From NCBI RefSeq assembly GCF_001704275.1, contig NZ_CP011533.1, positions 372,001 through 436,000 of the forward strand: DNA of 64,000 bases, in the 5' to 3' direction. Made by a program: the position numbers and the translations under genes. The notes under the pieces were generated by a model. That model was not told the DNA's origin. It searched no databases and saw only the letters and a program-made list of their open reading frames with translations. Position 1 is the first letter of the stretch. Each line of letters opens with the position of its first letter. This DNA comes from Streptomyces noursei ATCC 11455 (GTDB lineage: Bacteria; Actinomycetota; Actinomycetes; Streptomycetales; Streptomycetaceae). Positions 47,440 to 58,418 of this stretch are shown here, in pieces.

Positions 47440-48816
47440 TCAGCCGCGGTGGCTTGCCCGAGCGAGGGCCGGGACGAAGCGGGCGGCGTCCACGGTGCCG
47501 ACGCCGGTGGCCATGTCGTAGCCGTTGACGGCGGTGTAGCCGGTGACGCCTTCGTAGCTGTTGTTCGTACCGTCGTTGACGTCGACGATGCCGGTGCTCT
47601 TGTCGTGGGCGGAGCGCTTGTAGAGCGTGTACAGCGCGTCGTTGATGTTGCCGAGGCGGCGGCCGGCGGCCTGGTCGGCGAGGGCGACGATGCCGGAGAA
47701 GAGCGGAGCCGACTCGCTGGTGCCGCCGGTGATGCCCCAGCCGGTGGCGGTCGGGTCGTAGCTGGAGTAGATCCAGGCGCCGCCGTCGACGGCGGCGGTC
47801 ATCGAGATGTCCGGGGTGCCGCGGCGGTCGCCCACGGTGCTCTTCACCGCGTTCTGGAAGGCCGGGCGGGTGAAGACGTGCGACTGGCCGCCACCGCCCG
47901 CGCCGTGGTCGTTGTAGACGCTGTCCGGCTTGATGCGCTGACCCTGGTCGTTCAGGTGCAGCTGGGTGCCACCGACCGAGGTGACCAACGGGTCCGAGGA
48001 CGGCCAGGAGTTGACGCGCTCCTTGTAGAAGCCCTTCCCGTCGGCGGTGTTGTCGGTGGCACCCCCGTCACCGGAGGAGGCGAGGACGGTGACGTGCTTC
48101 TTGGCGGCCTCCTTGAAGGCGTACCGCAGGTTCTTGATACTCGAGAAGTCACCCTTGTCGAAGCCGGGGAACGTGTTCTCGGTGGCGCCGAAGCTCTGGC
48201 TGATCACATCGCCGACGCCACGTTTGATCATGGCTCTCTCGGCGTCCATCATCTCCGGCAGACCGGTGGTGCCCTCGGTCTCGGAGACCGCCGTCTCCAC
48301 CAGGACGATCTTCGCGTCGGGCGCCACGGCGTGTGCCATCTCGACGTCGAGGGTGGTCTCGCCGGCCCAGCCGGTCATGTCGGGGTTCTTGGGGTCGAAG
48401 GCAGGGACGTTGCCCCACTTGACCACGTTCACCATGGTGCTGGGGATGCCGAACTGCTTGCTGTAGACGTCCAGATCGTGCTGGACGGTCGGGGAGCCGA
48501 AGGAGTCCACGATGACGATCGTGCGGCCCTTGCCCGTGATTCCCTTCCTGTACAGCGCGTTGAGGTTGTACGCCGTGCGGTACTGGAGGGGGTTGTAGCA
48601 GGCGAGCTTGAACTTGGCCCGGCACTCCGCGATGGACAGCGGGCTGCCCACGCCGTGCACCAACTGGTGCCCGGCGACGGCCGGGACGGCCTTGGTGTGC
48701 GGCACTGCGGCGGTACCGGTACCGGCGAGCGGGGTGGTCGCCAGAGCGACGACGGTGAGGGCGGCGGTTGCGGCCGTCGTGGCCGCGGCGCGTCCACGTG
48801 GGCGGGCTATGCGCAT
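47440..48816 (-). CDS. Secreted sedolisin-type serine peptidase (family S53)
   Basis: A 458-residue exported acid-type protease. ATG 48816 has AGGGAGA 5 bases upstream. The signal peptide (ATTAATAALTVVALATTPLA) is followed directly by the catalytic domain, with no long Pro-kumamolisin prodomain. The Ser-Glu-Asp triad is visible: Glu153 and Asp157 in GETTLDVEMAHAV, the oxyanion Asp region in VTVLASSGDGGA, and Ser367 in TGGTSESAPLF. A C-terminal calcium site fits NGYDMATGVGTVD. Sedolisins cleave peptides outside the cell; short-prodomain forms are common in Streptomyces. It is monocistronic, probably for nutrient scavenging. Confidence 0.92.
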   Translation of the reverse strand: MRIARPRGRAAATTAATAALTVVALATTPLAGTGTAAVPHTKAVPAVAGHQLVHGVGSPLSIAECRAKFKLACYNPLQYRTAYNLNALYRKGITGKGRTIVIVDSFGSPTVQHDLDVYSKQFGIPSTMVNVVKWGNVPAFDPKNPDMTGWAGETTLDVEMAHAVAPDAKIVLVETAVSETEGTTGLPEMMDAERAMIKRGVGDVISQSFGATENTFPGFDKGDFSSIKNLRYAFKEAAKKHVTVLASSGDGGATDNTADGKGFYKERVNSWPSSDPLVTSVGGTQLHLNDQGQRIKPDSVYNDHGAGGGGQSHVFTRPAFQNAVKSTVGDRRGTPDISMTAAVDGGAWIYSSYDPTATGWGITGGTSESAPLFSGIVALADQAAGRRLGNINDALYTLYKRSAHDKSTGIVDVNDGTNNSYEGVTGYTAVNGYDMATGVGTVDAARFVPALARASHRG

Positions 48817-49573
48817 GAATTCTCCCTGAGTGGGCCTGAGCCGCACAAAGCGGCTGTCTTGATCCCATCGGTTAAGTCATGCTCAGGACAAGGCATTTAC
48901 ATGCCCATATCGAACGCTTTGCCGAAATGCGATGGTTGGGCGCTGGGGGAAGCGGCACGGAGCGGGCGCCCGCCGTGGCGGGGAGCGTCAGCAGGAGCGG
49001 CTCCTCCCGGCAGGAACCGCACCGGACCAGGCGTGGGGGGGGCTCCGCCGCAGCGAACACCTGCCGGTGTGCCGACCAGGCGAGCCGGGTCGTTTCAGCA
49101 TGAGAACACCGCATCATCCGCGGGCGCGCCGTCCATGCCGTGTGCCCGCCGCGTCGGCTGCGAAAATCGCTCTCCGTTCGCCGGAGCACAGTGTCAGACA
49201 TCCGGTGCGCCTGAGACGTCAACTGCCTTGCTGGCCTGGTGACTTGCCGCAACCAGCGGCGGTTGCTCGATGAGCACCCGGTGGCCGGGGGCGCGGTTCC
49301 ACACGCGCCCCACGAGATACAGGACAAGCTGTGGCTTCATGCCGAGGCGGCGGACTGGGGCGAGGTCAACTCGGCGTCTGGGCCTCCAGGTCCACGATCC
49401 GCTCCGCCTGGCGCCATGGCCCCTGGTTCTGGACGGCCTTGCTGCCCAGCCTCTCCACGCCGCTGAAGGTCCTGATACCGACCTCGACAACATCAACCAT
49501 CCACCCGAACACTTCACGGCCGAGGCTGTGGTGAGGATGGCGGTGAGCCCATTTGGTGATCCAGAATGATTGG
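48817..49573. other. 750-base stretch without a supported gene
   Basis: It should hold the sedolisin promoter at its left end. A - strand frame near 49194-49339 (MKPQLVLYLVGRVWNRAPGH) has a gene-like look over about 48 residues but no ribosome site and no recognised family. No repeats or hairpins stand out. Confidence 0.35.
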
Positions 49574-50116
49574 ATGGTCACGCTTGAGACTCCCCGTTTG
49601 ATCCTGCGTCGCTGGCGCGAGGAAGACGTTGCGCCCATGGCCGCCATCAATGCCGATCCCGAGGTCATGCGGTGGATCCGTGACGGCAGCGTTCGTGACG
49701 AACAGCAGACTCGCGGAGGGATCCAGGCATGGGAGCGCGAGTGGGAGTCACAGGGCTTCGGCCTGTTCGCCGTGGAGATCCGGTCCACTGGCGAGCTGGC
49801 CGGGTTCACCGGTCTTTCGGTGCCCGGCTACTTGCCGGAGATACTGCCGGCGGTTGAGGTCGGCTGGCGGCTGGGACGTTCCCACTGGGGGCAGGGCTTG
49901 GCCACCGAGGCCGCTGCGGCCGCTGTCCGGTTCGGGTTCGAAGAGCGAGGGCTGGAGCGGATCGTCAGCATCACTCAAGTGGGCAACGACGCCTCCGAAC
50001 GGATCATGACCAAACTGGGGATGCATCCGGTCCGTGAGACCTTCAATCCCACCGGCGGCCGACGAGTCCGGGTGTTCGAGTTGTCGTCGGACCAGTACGT
50101 CACAACCGCTCGTTGA
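49574..50116 (+). CDS. GNAT-family N-acetyltransferase (RimJ/RimL type)
   Basis: A 180-residue acetyltransferase from ATG 49574. The opening TLETPRLILRRWREEDVAPM is the classical start of the Acetyltransf_3 group. Acetyl-CoA binding: WRLGRSHWGQGLATEAA (motif A); motif B: VGNDASERIMTKLGMHPV. It resembles enzymes that acetylate ribosomal proteins or small amines; no partner gene indicates the substrate. It is distinct from the acetyltransferase at 23793. A class III aminotransferase remnant on the other strand follows. Confidence 0.88.
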   Translation: MVTLETPRLILRRWREEDVAPMAAINADPEVMRWIRDGSVRDEQQTRGGIQAWEREWESQGFGLFAVEIRSTGELAGFTGLSVPGYLPEILPAVEVGWRLGRSHWGQGLATEAAAAAVRFGFEERGLERIVSITQVGNDASERIMTKLGMHPVRETFNPTGGRRVRVFELSSDQYVTTAR

Positions 50117-50243
50117 CGGCGGCAACGAGGACGGCAGCCTCGCAAGGTACCGGCGCGGGAACGCGTCCTGCCGCTTGCCGGCCCGCTGAGACGGGCTCTC
50201 TCGCGGTGGTGGATGCGTTCCCGCGGCCGGGCGAGGTGGTTCC

Positions 50244-50480
50244 TCAGGCGCCGAGCAGGCGCATGCCGTCCTGGGCTCGGAGGACGGTGCACAGGTCGCG
50301 TAGGGCGGTGGCGACGTGGTCGATCTCGGTGTCGGTGAGGTGGATCGACGGTTCGAAGCGCAGGGTGTTCACGGCGCTCGCCGTCGGGAAGATCCGAAGG
50401 GAATGTGTGCGCAGGAGATAGCCGGCAGCGATATAGCCGAAGAGGTTCGCCTGCTCCCGGCCAGCGTCCGGAAGGGGAGC
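50244..50480 (-). pseudogene. C-terminal remnant of a class III aminotransferase
   Basis: On the - strand, ending at the TGA at 50244, about 75 residues match the C-terminus of PLP class III aminotransferases: EQANLFGYIAAGYLLRTHSL, FPTASAVNTLRFEPS, HLTDTEIDHVATALRDLC. The catalytic lysine and PLP domain are absent. The frame runs into sequence next to the IS3-type remnant at 50535, suggesting that an insertion or deletion removed the 5' two thirds. It is non-functional. Confidence 0.7.
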
Positions 50481-50534
50481 CGGACCGATGCCCCTCCCCT
50501 CGTAGTGTGGATACGTCCGCTATGAGGAAGTTTG

Positions 50535-50890
50535 ATGGCGGAGATGTCCAAGAAGTACGACGCGGAGTTCCAAGCTGGGGCGGTCCGGATCGTTCGTGAG
50601 ACGGGGAAGCCGGTAGCCCAGGTCGCGAGGGCCTGGGGATCAACGAGGGCACGCTGGCCACGTGGATCTCCCGGGACAAGGAGACCACCCGCGCTGGCCT
50701 GGATCCGGACGAGCGGGCCGAGCTTGCTCGGCTGCGCCGGGAGATTCACGAGCTGCGGATGGAACGTGATGTCCTCAAGCGATCGGTGGTCCTATGGGTA
50801 GAAGAGGCGGCGAAGTGACGGTTGCGGACTTCATCGCCGACCAAAGGACCAGCCACAGCGTGCCGCACGCCGTCTCCTGCCGGGCCCCAG
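50535..50890 (+). pseudogene. IS3-family remnant (OrfA with frameshift, start of OrfB)
   Basis: ATG 50535 opens an IS3-type OrfA ([20 protein letters not shown], then [12 protein letters not shown]). A single-base loss near 50639 shifts the frame; the other frame continues [20 protein letters not shown] and a leucine-zipper part ([20 protein letters not shown]), ending at the TGA 50816. OrfB begins at GTG 50815 (TVADFIADQRTSHSVPHAVS) but is lost after about 22 residues. There is no DDE domain, so it is immobile. Confidence 0.75.
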
Positions 50891-50963
50891 CGCCCGTGTA
50901 CGAGCCCGGCAAAGGCCGCCCCCTGCCGACATGCAGAACCAGGACCTGACGCAGCACCACCGC

Positions 50964-51932
50964 CTAGCCCTGGGCTGTTCCGAGGGCGTTGCGCAGGAAC
51001 GCCGTGGCCTGGTCGATGGCTCCGCGGGCGGCTTTGGACCGGCTCAGCGAGTTGAGCATCATGAAGTCGTGGACCGTGCCGTCGTAGCGCACGGTGGTTA
51101 CCGGCACGCCGGCCGCTCGGAGCTTGGCGGCGTATGCCTCGCCCTCGTCGCGGAGCACGTCGGCCTCGTCGACGATCAGCAGGGCGGGCGGCAGGCCGGT
51201 GAGCTGGTCGACGGCGGCGCGGTTGGGAGATGCGGTGATCTCCGCGCGCTGGTCCGGGTCGGCCGTGTACGCGTCCCAGAACCACTCCATCAGCTTGCGG
51301 CTCAGGTAGTAGCCAGTGGCGAACTGGTCGTAGGAATCGGTGTTCATGGCCGCGTCCGTGACGGGGTAGTACATCGACTGCTGCACGAACGTGACGTCAC
51401 CGCGTTCCTTGGCCATCAGGGCGAGTGCGGCCGTCATGTTTCCGCCGACCGATTCCCCGGCCACTGCCATGCGCTGGGCATCCAGCCCCTTGGACGCACC
51501 CTCGCGGACGATCCACTGCGCGGTGGCGTAGCCCTGCTCGATGGCCACGGGGTAGTGCGCCTCGGGCGACGGTGTGTACTCCACGAACGCCAGCGCCGCA
51601 CGGGCGCCGACCGCCAACTCGCGCACCAGGCGGTCGTGCGTGCCGGCATTGCCGAGTACCCAGCCACCGCCGTGCATGTACAGCACCACGGGCAGCGTTC
51701 CCGTGGCACCCCGCGGTTTGACGATGCGAACCCGGACGTCTCCCACGGCGGCGGGAACGGTGACCCACTCCTCGTCGGCTGGCAGCTTGTCGACCGGTGC
51801 GGCCTGGAGGTCGTCGAGGACCTTGCGCGCCGCGGCGGGTTCCAGCTCGTACAGGAACGGGTGTTGCGAGGTCGCGTCGGCGATGTCCTGTGCCTCGGGT
51901 TCAAGGACGATTGATGCGGTCTGAGCAGCCAT
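50964..51932 (-). CDS. Alpha/beta hydrolase, HSL-type esterase
   Basis: A 322-residue cytosolic esterase of the hormone-sensitive-lipase group. ATG 51932 follows AGGGAGC; longer frames lack a ribosome site. The oxyanion motif is YMHGGGWVLG, the nucleophile is Ser in VAGESVGGN, the acid is in LIVDEADVLRDEG, and the base is His in GTVHDFMML. It hydrolyses short-chain acyl esters; natural substrates in this group include acetylated secondary metabolites and xenobiotic esters. It is probably monocistronic, flanked by an IS remnant and the UBP zinc-finger operon. Confidence 0.9.
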   Translation of the reverse strand: MAAQTASIVLEPEAQDIADATSQHPFLYELEPAAARKVLDDLQAAPVDKLPADEEWVTVPAAVGDVRVRIVKPRGATGTLPVVLYMHGGGWVLGNAGTHDRLVRELAVGARAALAFVEYTPSPEAHYPVAIEQGYATAQWIVREGASKGLDAQRMAVAGESVGGNMTAALALMAKERGDVTFVQQSMYYPVTDAAMNTDSYDQFATGYYLSRKLMEWFWDAYTADPDQRAEITASPNRAAVDQLTGLPPALLIVDEADVLRDEGEAYAAKLRAAGVPVTTVRYDGTVHDFMMLNSLSRSKAARGAIDQATAFLRNALGTAQG

Positions 51933-52094
51933 GGGAATGCTCCCTGGGGTCCGAGTGACGCATGGTGACGAGCACAGCCGGCTGGAGAGCGGCGCGCTGC
52001 GGTCGGGCTGTTGGGTGACCGGCAGAGCCTGCACCCTTGTTCAAGCCACAGATGGGCGTGTGTATGTCCATTCCAGTCATCCCGCCGCCGGTTC

Positions 52095-52444
52095 TCAGGG
52101 GTGGAGCAGGTCCGGCCAGTTCTGCGGGACACGGTCGGCCGGTCCCGGGGTCGGTTGGGCGGCCGGGTGGCTGGTCGGCGGGGCCAGTTCGGGCCCGGAC
52201 TCGTACAGCACGTCGGTGGCGTAGTTCCAGTACCACTCCTCACCCGGCTCGAAGCTCTGCACCACGGGATGCCCAGAGGACTTCCAGTGGGCGGTGGCGT
52301 GTTGGGCCGGTGACGAGTCGCAGCAGCCGATGTGGCCGCACTGCGCGCAGCGTCGGAGATGGAACCACCAGCCCCCCGCTGCGTCGCAGTCCGCGCAGCC
52401 GGTACTGCTGGGCGGGACGCCCGCCGCGATGCCGTCGATGTCGG

Positions 52445-52448
<4 letters not shown>
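52095..52448 (-). CDS. UBP-type zinc-finger protein
   Basis: A 117-residue protein from ATG 52448, which overlaps the kinase stop (ATGA). The zinc-finger UBP pattern is clear: CADCDAAGGWWFHLRRC, CGHIGCC, then HATAHWKSSGHPVVQSFE and a closing Trp/Tyr-rich strand (EEWYWNY). The C-terminal 35 residues are Pro-rich and disordered. In eukaryotes the fold binds ubiquitin C-termini; bacterial versions are of unknown function and often sit beside redox signalling genes. It ends the three-gene operon with the kinase and the receiver-flavoprotein fusion, which suggests a shared pathway. Confidence 0.88.
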
Positions 52449-53916
<1,468 letters not shown>

Positions 53917-53920
<4 letters not shown>

Positions 53921-55593
53921 GACTGCTCCAGGAAGCGGTGGACGAGCATCACGGCCATGGCACCCTCTCCCACGGCGGACGCGACGCGCTTCGCGGACCG
54001 GGCTCGCGCGTCGCCCGCCACGAACACACCCGGGACGCTGGTCTCCAGGTGGTAGGGCGGCCGGTCCAGTGCCCATTCGGCAGGGGGGCGCCCGTCCGGC
54101 GTCAGATCCGGTCCGGCGAGGATGAAGCCGTTCTCGTCGCGCAGCACGGTCCCGCCGAGCCAGTCGGTCAGCGGGGCGGCACCGATGAAGACGAACATCC
54201 ACTGGGCATCGACGACTTCGGTGGCGCCGGTCACGGTATCCCGCAGGGTCAGCCGTTCCAGGTGCTCCTCGCCGTGCGCCTCCTCGACGACGGTCCGGGG
54301 CCGCACGGTGATGTTCGGGGCCTCGTCGATCTGCTGGATCAGGTAGTACGACATCGACGCTGTCAGGGACTCCCCGCGCACCAGCATGGTCACCGACTTC
54401 GCGCCCCGTGCCAGGTACACCGCCGCCTGCCCGGCGGAATTCGCGCCGCCGACGACGTACACGTCCTGGCCCTCGCAGGACGACGTCTCGGTGAGGGACG
54501 AGCCGTAGTACACCCCGCAGCCGGTCAGCTCGTCGCATCCCGGCGCCTCCAGCTGCCGGTACGACACACCGGTCGCCAGGATGACGCTGTGCGCGGCGAC
54601 CGCTGAGCCGTCGGAGAAGCGCACGACGCGCGCCGGACCGTTCACCTCCAGCCCCGTGACCTCGCGAGCGGTGAGGATCTCGGCACCGAAGCGGCTCGCC
54701 TGGCGGCGGGCACGAGCGGTCAGCTGCGCACCGGACACGCCGTCCGGGAAGCCGAGGTAGTTCTCGATGCGGGAACTCTGGCCGGCCTGTCCGCCGGTCG
54801 CCGACCGCTCGACCAGTACGGTCCGCAGCCCCTCGGAGGCCCCGTACACCGCCGAGCCGAGTCCGGCCGGGCCGCCGCCGATGATGACGAGGTCGTAGAA
54901 CGCGGCGGTCGGCGTGGTCGCGAGCCCCACGTGGGCGGCCAGTTCGGTCGACTCCGGCTCGATCAGCGCGGTACCGTCCGGCGTGATCACCAGGGGAAGC
55001 CGTAGGCCGTCGGCCCCGGCCGCCGCCAGCAGCCGCTGTCCCTCCGGTTCGTCGGAGGAGTACCAGCGGTACGGCACCTGGTTGCGGGCCAGGAACTCGC
55101 GCGCCCGCGAGGAGGGGGCGGACCAGCGGTGCCCGACCACCTTGGTCGCGGGTACCGGCCGGTAGTCGCTGGACCGCCAGGCCGTGAGGAGATCGTCCAG
55201 GACGGGGTAGAGCTTCTCCTCGGGCGGGTCCCAAGGCTTGAGGAGATAGTGGTCGAGGTCGACGACGTTGATCGCGTCGATGGCAGCGTCGGTATCGGCG
55301 TAGGCGGTCAGCAGCACGCGCCGCGCCCCCGGGTACACACCGAGGGCCTGTTCGAGGAACTCGATGCCGTTCATCTGCGGCATCCGGTAGTCGGCGAGGA
55401 TCACGGCCACCAGGTCGCCGCGGAGCTTCAGCTCGCGCAGCGCCTCCAAGGCGGATCCGCCGGACTCGGCGCGTACGATCCGGTAGCCGTCGCCGTAGCG
55501 GCGCCGCAGGTCGCGGGCGATGGCGCGGGAGACTCCCGGGTCGTCGTCCACCGTCAGGATGACGGTCCGCGTTGCGTCGGTGGCCTGTGCCAT
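53917..55593 (-). CDS. Response-regulator receiver fused to a thioredoxin reductase-like flavoprotein
   Basis: A 558-residue fusion. Residues about 10-130 are a receiver domain (TVDDDPGVSR, VAVILADYRMPQMNG with the phosphoacceptor Asp, LTAYAD, YLLKPWD). A middle part (about 155-225) looks like a glutaredoxin/thioredoxin-type domain without CxxC. Residues about 235-558 are a thioredoxin reductase-like flavoprotein: LVIIGGGPAGLGSAVYGASE (FAD), VYVVGGANSAGQAAVYLARG (NAD(P)H), GVFVAGDARARSAKRVASAV. The redox CxxC of true thioredoxin reductases is missing in the expected place, where TGCGVYYGS is read. It is coupled to the kinase and UBP genes. A phosphorylation-controlled oxidoreductase is the natural reading; the substrate is unknown. 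Confidence 0.88.
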
Positions 55594-55892
55594 ACGCCTC
55601 CGCCCTGCGTACTCCCGACGGCCGGCACGACGAGCTGCCCGAGCCCGCTCCCGACCATCGTATGTTCGATCGAGCCGGACCGCTTCGGCTGCTACGGTCC
55701 GTGCGGCCTGGGTGACCTGACGGTGGCAGATCGCTGCCGAGCCGGAGCACCACCTGGTGTGCCGCCTCGGAGCTCAGCAGCCCGGGTATACGTCACGGGG
55801 GCGCCGGCTGCCCGGGCGCAGCCCGCGTGCGCCACACACCACGCCGTCGCAGGCTGGGGCATGACCCAGCGGTACGCGACGAGAGGTGACCG

Positions 55893-56624
55893 ATGAAGTT
55901 CGCAGTGATCGGCGGTACGGGCCTGATCGGATCGCAGGTCGTGAAGAAGCTGAATGCGGCAGGGCACGAGGCCGTGCCGCACGCCATGTCCACGGGCGTC
56001 GACGTGATCACTGGGCAGGGTGTGGAGGAGGCGGTGGCCTGCGCCGACGTCATCGTCAATCTGACGAATTCCCCGACGTTCGACGACGCCTCCCTCGCCT
56101 TCTTCCGGACCTCGATGGAGAACCTGTTGGCCGCCGGCCAGAAGGGCGGGGTCGGGCACGCCGTCATCCTCTCGATCGTCGGCACGGACCAGGTACCCGA
56201 CCTCGCCTACTACCGGGCCAAGACCCTCCAGGAGGACATCCTCAAGGCCGGGCCGGTCCCGTACTCGATCGTGCGCGCCACCCAGTTCATGGAGTTCGTC
56301 GCCGCGGTCCTGTCGTGGACCACCGAGGGTGACGTCGTCCGTCTGCCCACCACCCCGATCCAGCCGATCGCCGCCCAGGACGTCTCCGACGCCGTCGCCG
56401 AAGTCGCCGCGGGCACCCCCCTGAACGGCACTCTCAACGTCGGTGGGCCCGACGTCTTCCCCCTCGACGACCTCGGACGGATCACCCTGAACGCCCGCCC
56501 CGACGGTCGCCGCGTCGTCACCGACGGCACCGCCGGCATGTTCGCGGCCGTCAACGGCGACGTTCTCACCACCAAGGGCGACGCCCGTATCGCCCCCACG
56601 CACTACACGGACTGGCTCTCCTGA
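55893..56624 (+). CDS. NAD(P)-binding NmrA-like / SDR-type protein
   Basis: A 243-residue atypical short-chain dehydrogenase. ATG 55893 has GAGAGGTG just upstream. The nucleotide-binding motif is FAVIGGTGLIGSQVVKKL (GGTGxIG). The rest of the fold is NmrA-like (VNLTNSPTFDD, VGTDQVPDLAYYRAKTLQED, YSIVRATQFMEF, IAAQDVSDAV). Such proteins act as redox sensors or reduce small molecules. It is divergent from the receiver-flavoprotein gene. A small ORF with a strong ribosome site follows after 31 bases. Substrate unknown. Confidence 0.85.
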   Translation: MKFAVIGGTGLIGSQVVKKLNAAGHEAVPHAMSTGVDVITGQGVEEAVACADVIVNLTNSPTFDDASLAFFRTSMENLLAAGQKGGVGHAVILSIVGTDQVPDLAYYRAKTLQEDILKAGPVPYSIVRATQFMEFVAAVLSWTTEGDVVRLPTTPIQPIAAQDVSDAVAEVAAGTPLNGTLNVGGPDVFPLDDLGRITLNARPDGRRVVTDGTAGMFAAVNGDVLTTKGDARIAPTHYTDWLS

Positions 56625-56655
56625 CCCGGCCCGCCAACCGCAGGAGGTCTCCCCC

Positions 56656-56799
56656 ATGGCGAACGACGAACCGACGGCGGGCGGCGCCGGGAGCCGGCCA
56701 CGCTCGGAAGCGTGCAAGACGGCGCTCACCGTGCTGCAGTCGGCGAAACCGCCGTTCGTTCCGGATCCGCAGCCCGGTGAACGTCTCCACCCACGATGA
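56656..56799 (+). CDS. Small hypothetical protein (47 aa)
   Basis: ATG 56656 is preceded by a strong GGAGG (56643-56647) and lies 31 bases after the SDR-type gene, so it is probably cotranscribed. It encodes 47 residues: a Gly/Pro/Arg-rich start (MANDEPTAGGAGSRPRSE), a short amphipathic piece (ACKTALTVLQSA) and a Pro-rich end. It could be a true small protein or the beginning of a lost longer gene. No family recognised. Confidence 0.45.
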   Translation: MANDEPTAGGAGSRPRSEACKTALTVLQSAKPPFVPDPQPGERLHPR

Positions 56800-57247
56800 C
56801 TGAGCCCTCAACACCCCACCCATACGAAGAAAATGCCCGCCTCACCACCTTCTGCAACACACTTCAGGGGGCGCGCATCTGGTCGTGGTCCAAGACCATC
56901 GCAGCTTGCGGGGCTGATGCCCGTCTGGGGTACCGGCCCGACGATCTGCGGCTGGGTTCCCACAGATTGACGGAACGTCACCACCCCCGCGTTGGCCGCG
57001 AGCCCGCACCCTCGGCATCCGGTGTCATCCCCAGGTCTGACACGGCTTCGCGCGGTCCGACCGAAGTCGCCCATCGGAACGGGAACTGCGGCTGACTTCA
57101 CGGCCTGCTCACGCCGGGACGATGGAACGGTCCCCAGGAGGCCGTACCCCTACGGACAAGCGAGCGTCGTGAGCGTCGCCGGATCCAACACGGCGGTGTC
57201 CGGTCTCGACGCCGTGGGACAACCGACAGCGAGAGGACGTACCGAAG
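56800..57247. other. Intergenic region, no gene recognised
   Basis: It lies between the 47-aa ORF and the monooxygenase gene. It presumably contains the promoter of the latter. An imperfect GTTCC...GGAAC pairing near 56960-56980 is the only structure noted. Confidence 0.35.
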
Positions 57248-57598
57248 ATGGCCAAGCTGCAGAGCCTGGACCCGAACACACCGATGTTCGCGCAGTTCAA
57301 GGAGAAGACCGGACCCATCGTCCTGGCCAACACCTTCTTCGTCCCAAAGGAGAGGGCCGAAGCATTCCTGACCCTCTTTCGAAGGCAGGCGGCGTTCATG
57401 AAGGCTCAGCCGGGATGCGTCTCCCTGCAGATGCACAAGGGAACGGCGGACAGCCAACTCCTGATGAATGTCGCGGTCTGGGAGTCGACCGAGGCACTCG
57501 CCACGGCGTTCGGCAGCCCGGAGTTCCAGCGCATGGCCGCCGAGTTTCCCGACGACATCGTGTCGTACCCGCACATCTTCGAGCGGATCGACGTATGA
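57248..57598 (+). CDS. Antibiotic biosynthesis monooxygenase (ABM)-domain protein
   Basis: A 116-residue dimeric alpha+beta barrel protein. ATG 57248 is preceded by GAGAGGA at a rather long spacing. Family features: IVLANTFFVPKERAEAFLTL (first strand and helix), MKAQPGCVSLQMHKGT, and the MNVAVWESTEALATAFGSPE segment. ABM-fold proteins include cofactor-free quinone-forming monooxygenases and heme-degrading enzymes; most genomic copies are uncharacterised. No partner gene gives a substrate here. Confidence 0.82.
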   Translation: MAKLQSLDPNTPMFAQFKEKTGPIVLANTFFVPKERAEAFLTLFRRQAAFMKAQPGCVSLQMHKGTADSQLLMNVAVWESTEALATAFGSPEFQRMAAEFPDDIVSYPHIFERIDV

Positions 57599-58415
57599 CA
57601 CGGCAGCGGACGCTGCCGCCGACCGCCTTGCCTGTGGGGGGGATGAACTTCGACAGCTGCCGACTTCTCTCCGCCGGCATGCCCGAAGACGACGCCTGAA
57701 GACGTATGCCTTGGCAGCGCGGACCGGCCTCGGGCGGGTCCGCGGACTGCCTGCCCGTTGGATGCGAGACGCGGGCCGAGAGGCGGGACCAGGCGAGGAA
57801 CGCCGGTGGCTGGAAGGCTATTTGCGCCGCAGCGCGGCATTCGGAACCACCGCCACGGGCACCGGGAATCGGTGTGCCCGGTCCCGCACCCGAGAGGGCC
57901 GGGCCGGGCCGACTGACCGTACCGACGATGGGCCGGATCGGACGTCTTCGTCCTCCAACTCGTTCAGCGTGGCCAGACACTCGCTCGGATACCGGTTGGC
58001 AGCGACCTGGGCGAAATCTCCAGCGGCCGCCTACGCGGAGCTACCCGATGGACCTCGTCGGCATCCAGTCCGACCCGCGCGAGCAACACCCTCCACTGCT
58101 TGCCAACTCCGTACACCCTGATACACACCATCCCCGCGGATCGCATCATGGTTGTGCACGGGTAGGAACTGACCGAGGGCGGCGCGTCGGAGGGCGAAGC
58201 CGGACAAGCCGTGTTGCGCCAGAGGCAGCAAACATGCACACGATGCATTCCGCCCCGGGGCGCCGGGGGGAGCGCGGATCGGCTCCCCGGTTTGACCTGT
58301 CCTCCGCGGCGGAGCGAACCCGTCATCTACCACTGTGCACAACCGGGTTGCTGCAACGGAAGACGGTGGAACTGGATCTCCACGGATGACGTTTAGGTGG
58401 GCATGCGCATCTCTC
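57599..58415. other. 820-base stretch without a supported gene
   Basis: It lies between the ABM gene and an IS. Frames on both strands have gene-like patches, for example DFAQVAANRYPSECLATLNE on the - strand near 57940-58020, but stops interrupt them and no ribosome site fits. It is best read as decayed coding DNA beside the insertion. Confidence 0.35.
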
Positions 58416-58418
58416 TAA

